Assembly: GCF_044335535.1 (NCBI RefSeq)
Contig: NZ_JBIQVZ010000004.1
Span: 275,804-339,803 of the forward strand
Direction of reading: 5' to 3'
Source of the DNA: Mariniflexile sp044335535
GTDB lineage: Bacteria > Bacteroidota > Bacteroidia > Flavobacteriales > Flavobacteriaceae
Length of the DNA: 64,000 bases
Position 1 is the first letter of the stretch, and each line of letters opens with the position of its first letter. The notes under the pieces are model-generated. The model was not told the DNA's origin and did not search any database. It saw only the letters and a program-made list of their open reading frames with translations. The position numbers were made by a program, and so were the translations under genes. This document shows, one piece after another, positions 8,922 to 18,085 of the stretch.

Positions 8922-10082
8922 ATGAGAAAAAAAAATAAAAAATTTCTTTTACTACTAATAAACAAACTTGTTGATGGTTCAATTACCAAGCAAGAAAGAG
9001 ATGGATTGTTCCGTTTCTTTATAAATAATCAAAAAATTGATAGTTGGCCAAAAGAATTCTCTAGTGCGGAAACTATTGAAAGAAAAATTTTCAATAAAAT
9101 CAAGTTAGAGTTAGACGATAAATCATACAAAAAATCACATAAAACCATACCTTTTTTCAAGAAAAAGCTTTTTAAATATGGTATAGCAGCATCATTTTTA
9201 ATTTTAGTTGCTCTCACTTTTTTTATGAACCACAATGATAAATTAAATGAGCAGCCAATAATCGTAAATAATAATATTGAAATAGGCACCGATAAAGCAA
9301 CTTTAACTTTAGAGAATGGCACTGTTATACCTTTAGTAAAAGGACAAAAGTATATTTCAAGTAATTTAGAGAGTACGGGAGAAGGATTGGTTTATAAATC
9401 TACAAACTCCAATAACACCTCTGAAGTTTTGTATAATTACTTAACCATTCCTAGAGGTGGCCAGTTTCATGTCATATTATCCGATGGCACAGAAGTTTGG
9501 TTAAATTCTGAAACACAACTAAAATATCCGGTGGCTTTTGTTGAAGGCGAAACACGGAAAGTAGAACTTGTATATGGTGAAGCCTATTTTGAGGTGTCTC
9601 CAAGTACAGAACATCATGGAATGCGCTTTAAGGTTTACCATAAAGAACAAGATATAGAGGTTTTAGGAACAGAGTTTAACGTAAAAGCATATAAAGATGA
9701 GACCAACATTGTTACGACATTGGTTCATGGTAAAGTTAATGTAAACCGCCGTGGTGATCTTTATGTGCTAAAGCCTAACGAGCAATCAATTTTAAATCTT
9801 ACCACTAACAAAATAACATTGAATGAAATTGATGTTTATTATGAAACTTCATGGAGATCTGGGGTATTTGCTTTTAAAGAAAAATCATTTGCAGAAATTA
9901 TGAAAGTAATGTCCAGATGGTATGATATGGATGTTGTTTTTAAAGATAAATCACTTGAGAAAAAGAACTTTAGAGGTGTATTAGGTAAGGAGCAAAATAT
10001 TGAAGAAATTATGCTTGCAATTAAAAATTCAAGTTCAATAAAAAACTACGAAATAAACAATAAAACAATAATTATTGAATAA
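8922..10082 (+). CDS. FecR-family anti-sigma factor
   Basis: A 386-residue inner-membrane protein. It has a cytoplasmic N-terminal part (1-85), one membrane helix at about 87-104 (YGIAASFLILVALTFFM), a periplasmic FecR domain at about 170-275 (TIPRGGQFHVILSDGTEVWLN and VLGTEFNVKAY are typical), and a C-terminal DUF4974 domain (about 310-386) that contacts the receptor's signalling domain. It holds the upstream sigma factor inactive until signalled. The basic, lysine-rich N-terminus fits a cytosolic anti-sigma segment. Confidence 0.92.
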   Translation: MRKKNKKFLLLLINKLVDGSITKQERDGLFRFFINNQKIDSWPKEFSSAETIERKIFNKIKLELDDKSYKKSHKTIPFFKKKLFKYGIAASFLILVALTFFMNHNDKLNEQPIIVNNNIEIGTDKATLTLENGTVIPLVKGQKYISSNLESTGEGLVYKSTNSNNTSEVLYNYLTIPRGGQFHVILSDGTEVWLNSETQLKYPVAFVEGETRKVELVYGEAYFEVSPSTEHHGMRFKVYHKEQDIEVLGTEFNVKAYKDETNIVTTLVHGKVNVNRRGDLYVLKPNEQSILNLTTNKITLNEIDVYYETSWRSGVFAFKEKSFAEIMKVMSRWYDMDVVFKDKSLEKKNFRGVLGKEQNIEEIMLAIKNSSSIKNYEINNKTIIIE

Positions 10083-10186
10083 AAATATAAAGGGAACAAA
10101 GTAACGACCTCGCTAAAAGTTAAACTTTATCCCCTTATGTCATTACTAATTAACCATTGTATAACTAATTAATAACAAGCAAATTT

Positions 10187-13100
10187 ATGGAAATTAAATT
10201 AACAAATGTGTGTTTTCTCTTCAGAAAACGGCTTTTAAAAATCATTATGAAAGCATTTATTTTTTTATGCTGTTTAACAGTATTCGGTCTCTCTCCTAAT
10301 AATTTGATATCCCAAGGCTCAAAAATCAAAATAGTAGTAGATAAAACATTAACGGTCGATGAAGTTTTTGATCTTATAATGAAACAAACTGATTATAAGT
10401 TTATTTATGAAGAAGGTTTATTTAAAAACTTTCCTAGAGTTGAAGTAAAAAAAGGAATAATAAGTACAGACAAACTTTTACAAATGAGCATATCTAAAAG
10501 TGATTTAGATGTAGTTCTATCGGTAAACAATACCATCTTAATAAGGCGAAATCAAAATAAACTTTCACAAAAACAGGTGTTTGGTAAGGTTTTAGATGTG
10601 GCAGGTTTACCTATTGCTGGTGCCACAGTTTTAATTAAAGGAACAACAAAAGGCACTGTAACAGATTTTAATGGAGCTTATACCATTAATGTACCAAACC
10701 CAGAAAATGTATTGGTATTTTTGTTTTTAGGATATGAAAAGCAAGAAATTCTTGTGGGAGAAAAAAGTGAAATTAATGTAACACTTAAAGAAAGTGCTCT
10801 TGAATTAGGAGAAGTTTTGGTTACGGGATACCAAACCATATCCAGTGAACGTGCCACTGGGTCTTTTTCAAAATTAAATTCTCAAGACATTCAAGAACAA
10901 CGCCCAAATAGTTTAAGTACATTATTGGAAGGACGTATTGCAGGATATCAAAACGGGTTGTTAAGAGGCACGACTTCTATGAACGGATTGACAACGCCTT
11001 TATATGTAATAGATGGTTTTCCAATTGAAAAAACCAGATATAATGAGTTTTTTGGGATAGAGGAAAATTTACCCGATTTAAATCTAGAAGACATTGAAAG
11101 TATTACAGTGCTTAAAGATGCCTCCGCAGCATCCATTTACGGCGCTCGTGCAGCCAACGGGGTTATTGTTATTACCACAAAAAAAGCACAACAAGGTAAA
11201 ACAAATGTTTCATTTTCTAGTACTTTAACTTACTCACCTTATAATTATTATACTGGAAACCTTACCAATGCAGGAGATATTATTGAATTGGAAAGAGAGT
11301 GGGCTGAAGGCAACCCAAATTTACAGGCTACAGATGGGAGTGCAGCAACATATTCAGCTTCATTATTAAATAATGCTGTTTACACAAGTCAAGGAATGCA
11401 AACTCTTTTGAATTATTATGCAGGAAATCTTTCAGAATCCCAAATGAACAATACCTTGAACAGTCTGGGAGCCATGCAATACCAATACTATGATGATATA
11501 GAGAAATATGCAAAACGCGATCAGTATTTTCAACAACATAATATAAGTTTTGGAAAAGCAACTGCTAATAATAATTTCAATGCATCGGTAACTTTTAAAG
11601 GAAATAAGTATGAAGATAAATATTCAGAAAACAATTCTGTTGGGATCAATTTAAAAAATACTACTGAATTAGCAAAGTGGTTAACAATAGACTTAGGAAC
11701 ATATATCTATTTCAATAAAGTAGACCAACAAACATACAATGCATTAAGTCCAGGGTTTAAATATCAACCATACAACCGTTTAGTGAATGAAGATGGCACG
11801 CTTTTTACATCAACAGCAGAATCGCGCTATAATAATTCAACACTTCAATCCATAAATGATTATGGTTTGTACAATATGGATATTACGCCAATGGATGAGT
11901 TTGGTAAAAATTTAAATAAAGGTAAAAACTTTTTAAATAGAACCTTCGTGAAATTAAATGTTGAGCTTAACGAATTCTTAACATATAATGCTATGTTTCA
12001 GTATGAATATGGTGTGGATCGAACAAGTCAATTAAAAGAGAAAGAATCTTATAGTGTAAGAAGTATGGTAAATGGATTGGTTACAATTTCGCCATCAAAC
12101 ACAGCGGTATATAATCTTCCCTATGGAGATATTTTGAAAGAGAGCAATCAATTCTCGAATGCTTATAATTTTCGTCAGCAGTTGAATTTTAATAAGTTAT
12201 TCGATAATATGCACGATGTGTCTGCTATTTTAGGTACTGAAATACGTCATTCAAAATTAGAATATAACGATAATACACGGTATGGTTGGGATGAGCAAAC
12301 GTTATCTTTTACTCCAATAAATCAAGCAAATTTACTTCAGGTTTATGGTCCTATTTTTGGAGGGTACTTAACTCAAAATAATTTTGCAGCAGAGCGAGAA
12401 TTGATCAATAGATACGTATCCCTTTTTGGAAATGCAGGTTATACCTATAATGGAAAGTATACCGCTACAGGAAGCTTACGTTGGGATCGTTCGAACTTAT
12501 GGGGAACCGATAATAAATACCAAAACAAACCAACATGGTCTGCTGGTGCCAGTTGGAATGTTGATAAAGAAACATTTTTTAGTCCATCTTGGGTTGATAT
12601 GTTAAAACTGCGATTTTCGTATGGGATTGGAGGTAATATAGCCAAAAATTCTGCGCCTTATTTAACAGCGTATTATTCTACCAATTACAATGTTGGAGGA
12701 TTACAAGGCGGTATTAACTCTAGACCCAACCCAGAATTATCATGGGAGAAAACCACCACTACCAATATTGGAGTTGATTTTTCTGTGTTCAAACAACGAT
12801 TAAACGGAACCATAGATTTTTATAATAAAAAAGGAGAAGATTTATTAGCTAGCAGTACAGGTATTCCAACTGAAGGTTGGGGGTACTCGACTTATACTCT
12901 TAATAATGGAGAAATGACCAATAAGGGTATTGAAGTTAGTTTAAGTGGAACCATTATAAAAACACCGTCTTTTTCTTGGGATGCAGGTATATTGTATGCA
13001 CATAATAAAAACAAAGTGAACTATGTAAATGTAGAAGCTCCTGTATATTTCTTGCAGTTGGATTACCCTTCGGCTTTCCCTCGTGTGGGTAACGATTTTA

Positions 13101-13741
13101 ATTCTATTTATGGTTATAAATGGGCTGGTTTAAGCAGTACAGGCTTACCACAAGTTAACGATGCATCAGGTAACGCAGTATCTTATAACCCAGGAGATTT
13201 GGAAGCGATTGAAGATTATGGAACGACAGTACCAACACAAAGTGGTTCTTTTCATACTTCAGTAGCTTATAAAAACTTTTCGCTATCCGCACTTTTTATT
13301 TACCAATTAGGACACAAAATGAGAAATTCTTTTTTACCAATGTTTGGAAACAGCTATTCTAGAGCAGCAGGTGGTTATATCGCCGATATTGGTGTGGTTA
13401 ACAAGCGCATTGTTGATAGATGGCAAGAACCAGGTGATGAGAATTTTACCAATGTGCCTCGTGTAGTGTATGAATATGATCCTGAGTTTAGCTACGATTT
13501 GAAATCTATTTATTCTTATGCTGATATAAATATTATTGATGCTTCCAACATAAGATTGAGCAATATCTCTTTAGCATATCAATTGCCTACAGACTTAACC
13601 AACAAACTGCATTTGCAAAATATTCGTTTGAATTTTAATGTTGAAAATGTATTTACTATGGCAAAAAGTAAAGATGCTAAATACCTTCTGGGAGGTTACC
13701 AAACACCAAATTTCGTTTTTGGCTTAAATGTTAATTTTTAG
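10187..13741 (+). CDS. SusC/RagA-type TonB-linked outer-membrane transporter with STN signalling domain
   Basis: An 1184-residue barrel protein. In order: a signal segment (about 20-43), a secretin/TonB short N-terminal (STN) domain at about 47-121, a carboxypeptidase-like domain at 129-200, a TonB box region near GEVLVTGYQ (208-215), a plug domain with IYGARAANGVIVITTKK, and a barrel ending in FGLNVNF. The STN domain is the part that talks to FecR, so this transporter both imports its substrate and induces its own locus with the sigma/anti-sigma pair upstream. The SusD lid gene starts 24 bases after the stop. The TlpA and protease genes downstream point towards peptide rather than glycan cargo, but that is inference. 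Confidence 0.93.
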   Translation: MEIKLTNVCFLFRKRLLKIIMKAFIFLCCLTVFGLSPNNLISQGSKIKIVVDKTLTVDEVFDLIMKQTDYKFIYEEGLFKNFPRVEVKKGIISTDKLLQMSISKSDLDVVLSVNNTILIRRNQNKLSQKQVFGKVLDVAGLPIAGATVLIKGTTKGTVTDFNGAYTINVPNPENVLVFLFLGYEKQEILVGEKSEINVTLKESALELGEVLVTGYQTISSERATGSFSKLNSQDIQEQRPNSLSTLLEGRIAGYQNGLLRGTTSMNGLTTPLYVIDGFPIEKTRYNEFFGIEENLPDLNLEDIESITVLKDASAASIYGARAANGVIVITTKKAQQGKTNVSFSSTLTYSPYNYYTGNLTNAGDIIELEREWAEGNPNLQATDGSAATYSASLLNNAVYTSQGMQTLLNYYAGNLSESQMNNTLNSLGAMQYQYYDDIEKYAKRDQYFQQHNISFGKATANNNFNASVTFKGNKYEDKYSENNSVGINLKNTTELAKWLTIDLGTYIYFNKVDQQTYNALSPGFKYQPYNRLVNEDGTLFTSTAESRYNNSTLQSINDYGLYNMDITPMDEFGKNLNKGKNFLNRTFVKLNVELNEFLTYNAMFQYEYGVDRTSQLKEKESYSVRSMVNGLVTISPSNTAVYNLPYGDILKESNQFSNAYNFRQQLNFNKLFDNMHDVSAILGTEIRHSKLEYNDNTRYGWDEQTLSFTPINQANLLQVYGPIFGGYLTQNNFAAERELINRYVSLFGNAGYTYNGKYTATGSLRWDRSNLWGTDNKYQNKPTWSAGASWNVDKETFFSPSWVDMLKLRFSYGIGGNIAKNSAPYLTAYYSTNYNVGGLQGGINSRPNPELSWEKTTTTNIGVDFSVFKQRLNGTIDFYNKKGEDLLASSTGIPTEGWGYSTYTLNNGEMTNKGIEVSLSGTIIKTPSFSWDAGILYAHNKNKVNYVNVEAPVYFLQLDYPSAFPRVGNDFNSIYGYKWAGLSSTGLPQVNDASGNAVSYNPGDLEAIEDYGTTVPTQSGSFHTSVAYKNFSLSALFIYQLGHKMRNSFLPMFGNSYSRAAGGYIADIGVVNKRIVDRWQEPGDENFTNVPRVVYEYDPEFSYDLKSIYSYADINIIDASNIRLSNISLAYQLPTDLTNKLHLQNIRLNFNVENVFTMAKSKDAKYLLGGYQTPNFVFGLNVNF

Positions 13742-13765
13742 ATTGTTAAATTAAAAGATAACACA

Positions 13766-15172
13766 ATGAAAAATATATATTATAGTATTATTTGCTCTTT
13801 GATAATGAGCATTACTTTTACCTCTTGTGAAGATTATTTGGACGATGTACCAAAAGGATCTAAAATACCACAAACATTGGCAGATTTCGAAGCTTTAATC
13901 CGTAACGAGTACACTAACCATACCGTTAATGTAAATCAAGCTTTAAATCTGTTAAATGATAAATATGTTACCGCAGCTACATTGGCATTCGATAGATTGA
14001 CCAATGCCAATTATCTTTGGGATGAGTCTGCGAATCGAATAGAGTTAAATATGTCAGATGAAGGGACTTATTATTTTAGTTATTCGGCAATCTCAACATT
14101 TAATTTAATTATCGAGAATGCGTTGGTAACAACTGAAGCAGATGAAGGAGAACAAAGAGAATTGTGGGCAGAAGCTAAGGTGTTGCGTGCCATGAGTTAT
14201 TTTAATTTAGTTAATTACTATGCAGATACTTATGAAGCTTCAACTGCATCCTCTAAACTATCGGTACCTTTAATTACAAGTGCCAATATAAATGCACCAA
14301 GTACTCAGGTAAGTATTCAAGAGATGTATGATTTTATTCTTAAAGATGTAGAAGAGGCTTTACCGTATTTACCAGCCGTTTCACAAACAGTATTACATCC
14401 AAATTTAGGTACCGGTTATGCTTTTTATGCCCGTGTTTATTTACAAATGAATAATTATACTGAGGCTTTAAGATATGCCGATATGGCTTTAGCTGAAAAT
14501 GATGCACTTTATGATTGGACATCGTTTTACAATGCCAATAAAACAATTATAGAAAACCCAGATTCTTATACTAACTTGCCATCGCCAATGGGGTACAATT
14601 ATGTTGAAAATTATAATTACCGACATGGAGCCGTTGCTCGTTTTGCCTCAGAGAATGATATTTCAATAGAGCGTGCCGAACGGTTTGAAACAGGAGATGC
14701 ACGTTTTTTATCGCGTTGGAAAATCAGAACCGTAGGCGCCGAAACCTTTTATAAAACAACCCTGTCTGGCAATTTTAATTATGGTGGTATTACATCTGTA
14801 GAAGCTTATTTAATAAAAGCCGAATGTTTGGCTCGTGATGGTGCAATTAATGGTGCTATGGACGTTTTAAACGAAGTTCGAAAAACACGTATACTAGTCG
14901 ATGAATATGAAGATTTAACGGCAGCAAATGAAGAAGAAGCTATAAATGCCATTTTAAAAACTAAAAACAATGAGCTTATTTTAACCATTGTTCCTTTTTG
15001 TGATGCGAGACGTTTAAATTCTGAAGGGGTTTACCCCGTTAGTTTTTCAAAAACTTTTAACGGTACAGCGTATTCATTAGCATCAGACTCTCATTTATGG
15101 ACAATGCCGTTCCCACAAGGCGCAACTGATAATCCAGGAAACGGAACGCTTACCCAAAACGTAGAAAAATAA
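13766..15172 (+). CDS. SusD/RagB-type substrate-binding lipoprotein
   Basis: A 468-residue surface lipoprotein with lipidation Cys at 21 (ITFTSC). The SusD_N-like and RagB/SusD helical repeats are visible, including LWAEAKVLRAMSYFNLVNYY (about residues 132-151) and VEAYLIKAECLARDG near the C-terminal third. It forms the hinged lid of the SusC barrel encoded 24 bases upstream. It is somewhat shorter than typical glycan-type SusD proteins (around 500-550). The ending is rich in aromatic and polar residues and carries no glycan-specific signature I can name. Confidence 0.88.
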   Translation: MKNIYYSIICSLIMSITFTSCEDYLDDVPKGSKIPQTLADFEALIRNEYTNHTVNVNQALNLLNDKYVTAATLAFDRLTNANYLWDESANRIELNMSDEGTYYFSYSAISTFNLIIENALVTTEADEGEQRELWAEAKVLRAMSYFNLVNYYADTYEASTASSKLSVPLITSANINAPSTQVSIQEMYDFILKDVEEALPYLPAVSQTVLHPNLGTGYAFYARVYLQMNNYTEALRYADMALAENDALYDWTSFYNANKTIIENPDSYTNLPSPMGYNYVENYNYRHGAVARFASENDISIERAERFETGDARFLSRWKIRTVGAETFYKTTLSGNFNYGGITSVEAYLIKAECLARDGAINGAMDVLNEVRKTRILVDEYEDLTAANEEEAINAILKTKNNELILTIVPFCDARRLNSEGVYPVSFSKTFNGTAYSLASDSHLWTMPFPQGATDNPGNGTLTQNVEK

Positions 15173-15176
15173 AAAT

Positions 15177-15209
15177 AATCAAGGCTTCAACCTAATGAGG
15201 CCTTGGTTT
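15177..15209 (+). terminator. Hairpin between susD and tlpA genes
   Basis: AATCAAGGC pairs with GCCTTGGTT, followed by TAAAA. The T tract is short, so it may only reduce read-through from the SusCD pair into the TlpA genes. Confidence 0.5.
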
Positions 15210-15229
15210 AAAACAAAATCATTCAAAGA

Positions 15230-16417
15230 ATGAAGAATCTTATAAATAAGGTTTTAGGCCTGTGCTTATTTCTATTGGTAATTTCTTGTAAACAAGAAGC
15301 AAACAAAAGTAAAAATGAATCGTATCAACTAGAAGGGCAAATTGCAGGTCTAGTAAATGGTACGGTTGTAGAACTAGTTCCGGGAGCTACACATTCCAGA
15401 GAGCCAGCTGTTGCAGAAACAGCACTTACAGATGGAAAGTTTTCCTTTTCGGGTAAACTAAAGGAACCTCGTTTTTTTTATATCATGTTTAGTAACAATA
15501 AAGGGGTAATTCCCGTTATGTTGGAAAATTCAAATATTAGAATAACAGCAACAGGAACGGTTTCAGATTCAGAAAATGGGAGAATTAGTTTTAAAGACAA
15601 AGTCGTAGAAGGTTCAGAATCTCAAGACTATTATCTTAAAGAAACAGCCTTTAGAAACGAATTAAATAAAGATTACCAAGATTATCATAAAGGCACAGAA
15701 GAGTTGGTTAAAATTTACGCTAAAGCCCGTGTAGATGGTAATAAAAAGATAATGGACTCCATAGGAAATATGCCAGAGTATAAATCATTTGAGCAAAAAG
15801 AGAAGGCCTTTTTCGATAAGGTAAAGTTAACTTCCGAAAATCTTATAGCTAAACATAAAGATAGCTGGTGGGGGCCTTTTTTTATGTTGACTCAGTATTC
15901 ATATTTTACGCCTGAGCAAAAACCAGTTTTCGAACAGTTTTCCGAAGCAGCCAAAAATAGTTATTATGGGAAAGTAGCAAGAGAGGAGTTGTACCCTAAA
16001 TCATTGATAGGAACCAATGTTGCCAATTTTAGTTTAAAAGATAAAGATGGCAAATCTTTTAAAGCTAAAGACATTATTTCTGGTAAAAAGTATATTCTAA
16101 TAGATTTTTGGGCATCATGGTGCGCACCATGCCGTAAAGAAATTCCTAATTTAAATGAGGCTTATGAAAATTATTCGGATAAAGGATTCGAAATTCTTAG
16201 CATCTCCATTGATAAAGATGAAAAAGCATGGCACAAAGCATTGGGGCAAGAAAGTATGCCTTGGCCAAATCTATATGATGATGGTAAAGTGAGTAATTCG
16301 TTTAAAGTAAAAGCTATACCCGCTACTTTTTTAGTTGATGAAAATGGTGTTGTTGTCGAGGATAATTTAAGAGGTAAGGCTTTAGAAGAAAAATTAGCGG
16401 AACTATTAAAATCATAG
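15230..16417 (+). CDS. TlpA-family thioredoxin-like lipoprotein with DUF4369 domain (copy 1)
   Basis: A 395-residue periplasm-facing lipoprotein (Cys20 in LLVISC). The N-terminal DUF4369-like beta domain spans about 33-130, a helical linker about 140-250, and an AhpC/TSA-thioredoxin domain about 260-395 carries the active site WCAPC (Cys298 and Cys301). It would reduce or shuffle disulfides in the periplasm and needs a reductant such as DsbD, which is encoded 5 kb downstream. A paralogue follows 16 bases later, so the pair is co-transcribed. Family identity is secure, the target is unknown. Confidence 0.9.
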   Translation: MKNLINKVLGLCLFLLVISCKQEANKSKNESYQLEGQIAGLVNGTVVELVPGATHSREPAVAETALTDGKFSFSGKLKEPRFFYIMFSNNKGVIPVMLENSNIRITATGTVSDSENGRISFKDKVVEGSESQDYYLKETAFRNELNKDYQDYHKGTEELVKIYAKARVDGNKKIMDSIGNMPEYKSFEQKEKAFFDKVKLTSENLIAKHKDSWWGPFFMLTQYSYFTPEQKPVFEQFSEAAKNSYYGKVAREELYPKSLIGTNVANFSLKDKDGKSFKAKDIISGKKYILIDFWASWCAPCRKEIPNLNEAYENYSDKGFEILSISIDKDEKAWHKALGQESMPWPNLYDDGKVSNSFKVKAIPATFLVDENGVVVEDNLRGKALEEKLAELLKS

Positions 16418-16433
16418 GTAAAAAATTATTAAG

Positions 16434-17591
16434 ATGAAAAAAGTAATATTAAAAAGTTGTGTGTTAATTTTTATAGTACTATTAACTTCATGTGTAGATA
16501 AACCATCAAATAAAACATTCTCCGGTTATATTATTAATGGCCAAATAGAAAATATGTCAGAAGGGATTGTATACCTTGAAACCACAGAAGAGGGTAATCA
16601 AGTAATCGATTCTGCAATAGTTACACAAGGTGAATTTTCATTTCAAGGGCAGGTTCAAAAACCCTTTTTATATAGTATAAAAGAAAAGGATAAACCATAT
16701 GGAGCCACGTTTATTTTAGAAAATGAAATTATAACTTTCCATGGAAAAAAAGATTCTTTGTATTTGGCTGAAGTTAAAGGAGCAAAACAAGATTCTATTT
16801 ACAAATCGTATTATAAAAATGAATTTTCAAAAATTCAAAAAGTAGCATTTCCAGTATACCAGTTTTCAGATTCATTACATAAAATTGATGCTTTAGATGC
16901 TAGCATAGAAAAGGGTGAGCTTTCAAAAAAGCATCAAGCTATAATGGATGAAAAATGGAAAAAGCTCGATACACTTTCTATTAAATTGACTTCAGAATAT
17001 GTTGCTAAACATTCAAATGCTTTAGGGGCTGCTTTAGTAATAAACGAACGCTTTATTGTATATCCTAATCCAGAGGTAGCCAAAAAATTATACGAAATAT
17101 TAACACCAGAAGTGAAGCAATCGTTTTACGGAAAAAAAGTAAAATCTGCATTAGAAACCTTCGAAAGAGTATCCGTTGGTGTTTTTGCTCCAGAATTTTC
17201 ACAAGAAACCCCTGAAGGCAAAGAAATGAAGTTGTCAGATTTTAAAGGTAAATACGTTCTAATCGATTTTTGGGCTAGTTGGTGTGGACCTTGCAGAAAA
17301 GAAAATCCAAACGTTGTTATTGCGTACAACAACTATAAGGATAAAGGTTTTGAAGTTTTTGGTGTGTCTTTAGATGATAAAAAAGATAAATGGATTCAAG
17401 CCATTGAAAAAGATGGATTAACATGGCCTCATGTTTCAGATCTTAAAGGGTTTAAAAATGAAGCAGCACAGCTATACGGGGTACAGGCCATCCCTCAAAA
17501 TTTCTTGGTATCTCCTGATGGTAAAATTTTAGCAGTAAATTTAAAAGGAGAGGAATTGCAAGAAAAACTGGCTGAAATTTTTAAAGAGTAA
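16434..17591 (+). CDS. TlpA-family thioredoxin-like lipoprotein with DUF4369 domain (copy 2)
   Basis: A 385-residue paralogue of the preceding gene with the same layout: lipobox Cys20 (VLLTSC), DUF4369-like domain about 30-115, helical linker about 120-240, and thioredoxin domain about 250-385 with WCGPC (Cys284 and Cys287). The two copies share the 'LIDFWASWC.PCRKE' core but differ clearly elsewhere, so the duplication is old. Two consecutive TlpA lipoproteins next to SusCD suggest that imported material needs disulfide reduction, or that the outer-membrane complex itself does. Confidence 0.9.
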   Translation: MKKVILKSCVLIFIVLLTSCVDKPSNKTFSGYIINGQIENMSEGIVYLETTEEGNQVIDSAIVTQGEFSFQGQVQKPFLYSIKEKDKPYGATFILENEIITFHGKKDSLYLAEVKGAKQDSIYKSYYKNEFSKIQKVAFPVYQFSDSLHKIDALDASIEKGELSKKHQAIMDEKWKKLDTLSIKLTSEYVAKHSNALGAALVINERFIVYPNPEVAKKLYEILTPEVKQSFYGKKVKSALETFERVSVGVFAPEFSQETPEGKEMKLSDFKGKYVLIDFWASWCGPCRKENPNVVIAYNNYKDKGFEVFGVSLDDKKDKWIQAIEKDGLTWPHVSDLKGFKNEAAQLYGVQAIPQNFLVSPDGKILAVNLKGEELQEKLAEIFKE

Positions 17592-17633
17592 AACAATTAT
17601 AATGCGGTACTAGAACCTTTTTATAATTGTTTT
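17590..17633 (+). terminator. Hairpin terminator after tlpA copy 2
   Basis: Perfect 13-base arms AAAACAATTATAA (17590-17602) and TTATAATTGTTTT (17621-17633) around an 18-base loop overlap the stop codon of the second TlpA gene. It likely ends the sigma/SusCD/TlpA transcription unit. Confidence 0.65.
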
Positions 17634-18085
17634 GCGCCACTATTAAAACCGTTTGGTAAAACTAAATCACAACTTTTATTTAAATTTCCATATAGGAGAG
17701 GAACATTGATATTAAACTAATCTATTTGAAAGACTACCAAAATGTATTTGACAAGTTTAAGTACTATTTAATTTATTCAAGTTCCCTAAACTAAGGTGCA
17801 CAATAGGTTTTTGTATTTTGAATTGCAAAACATAACACAACTAAAAATACTTCAAGACAAAGCTATAGGAACCTATTATATAGTAGATGATGAACTATGG
17901 TGGTAATAGTTGTAGGTTTCTATTACTAAACTTATGATTTAAAACAATGTTTGTCCCCGTAATCTAAGTCTATGATTTTAGTTTCTCTAATAGAATGGCA
18001 AACACTAAGCTCAAGGAATTATTTAACATTTCATTAATAGGGGTCACTACTTAAATGAGCGTCTCTATAATAAAACAATAAAAAC
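17634..18085. other. Intergenic spacer, no gene recognised
   Basis: About 450 AT-rich bases between the TlpA unit and the M16 protease gene. No open frame or convincing remnant was found. It must hold the promoter of the protease gene, but I saw only partial TAnnTTTG matches. Base composition changes visibly from this AT-rich spacer to the more GC-rich genes that follow. Confidence 0.4.
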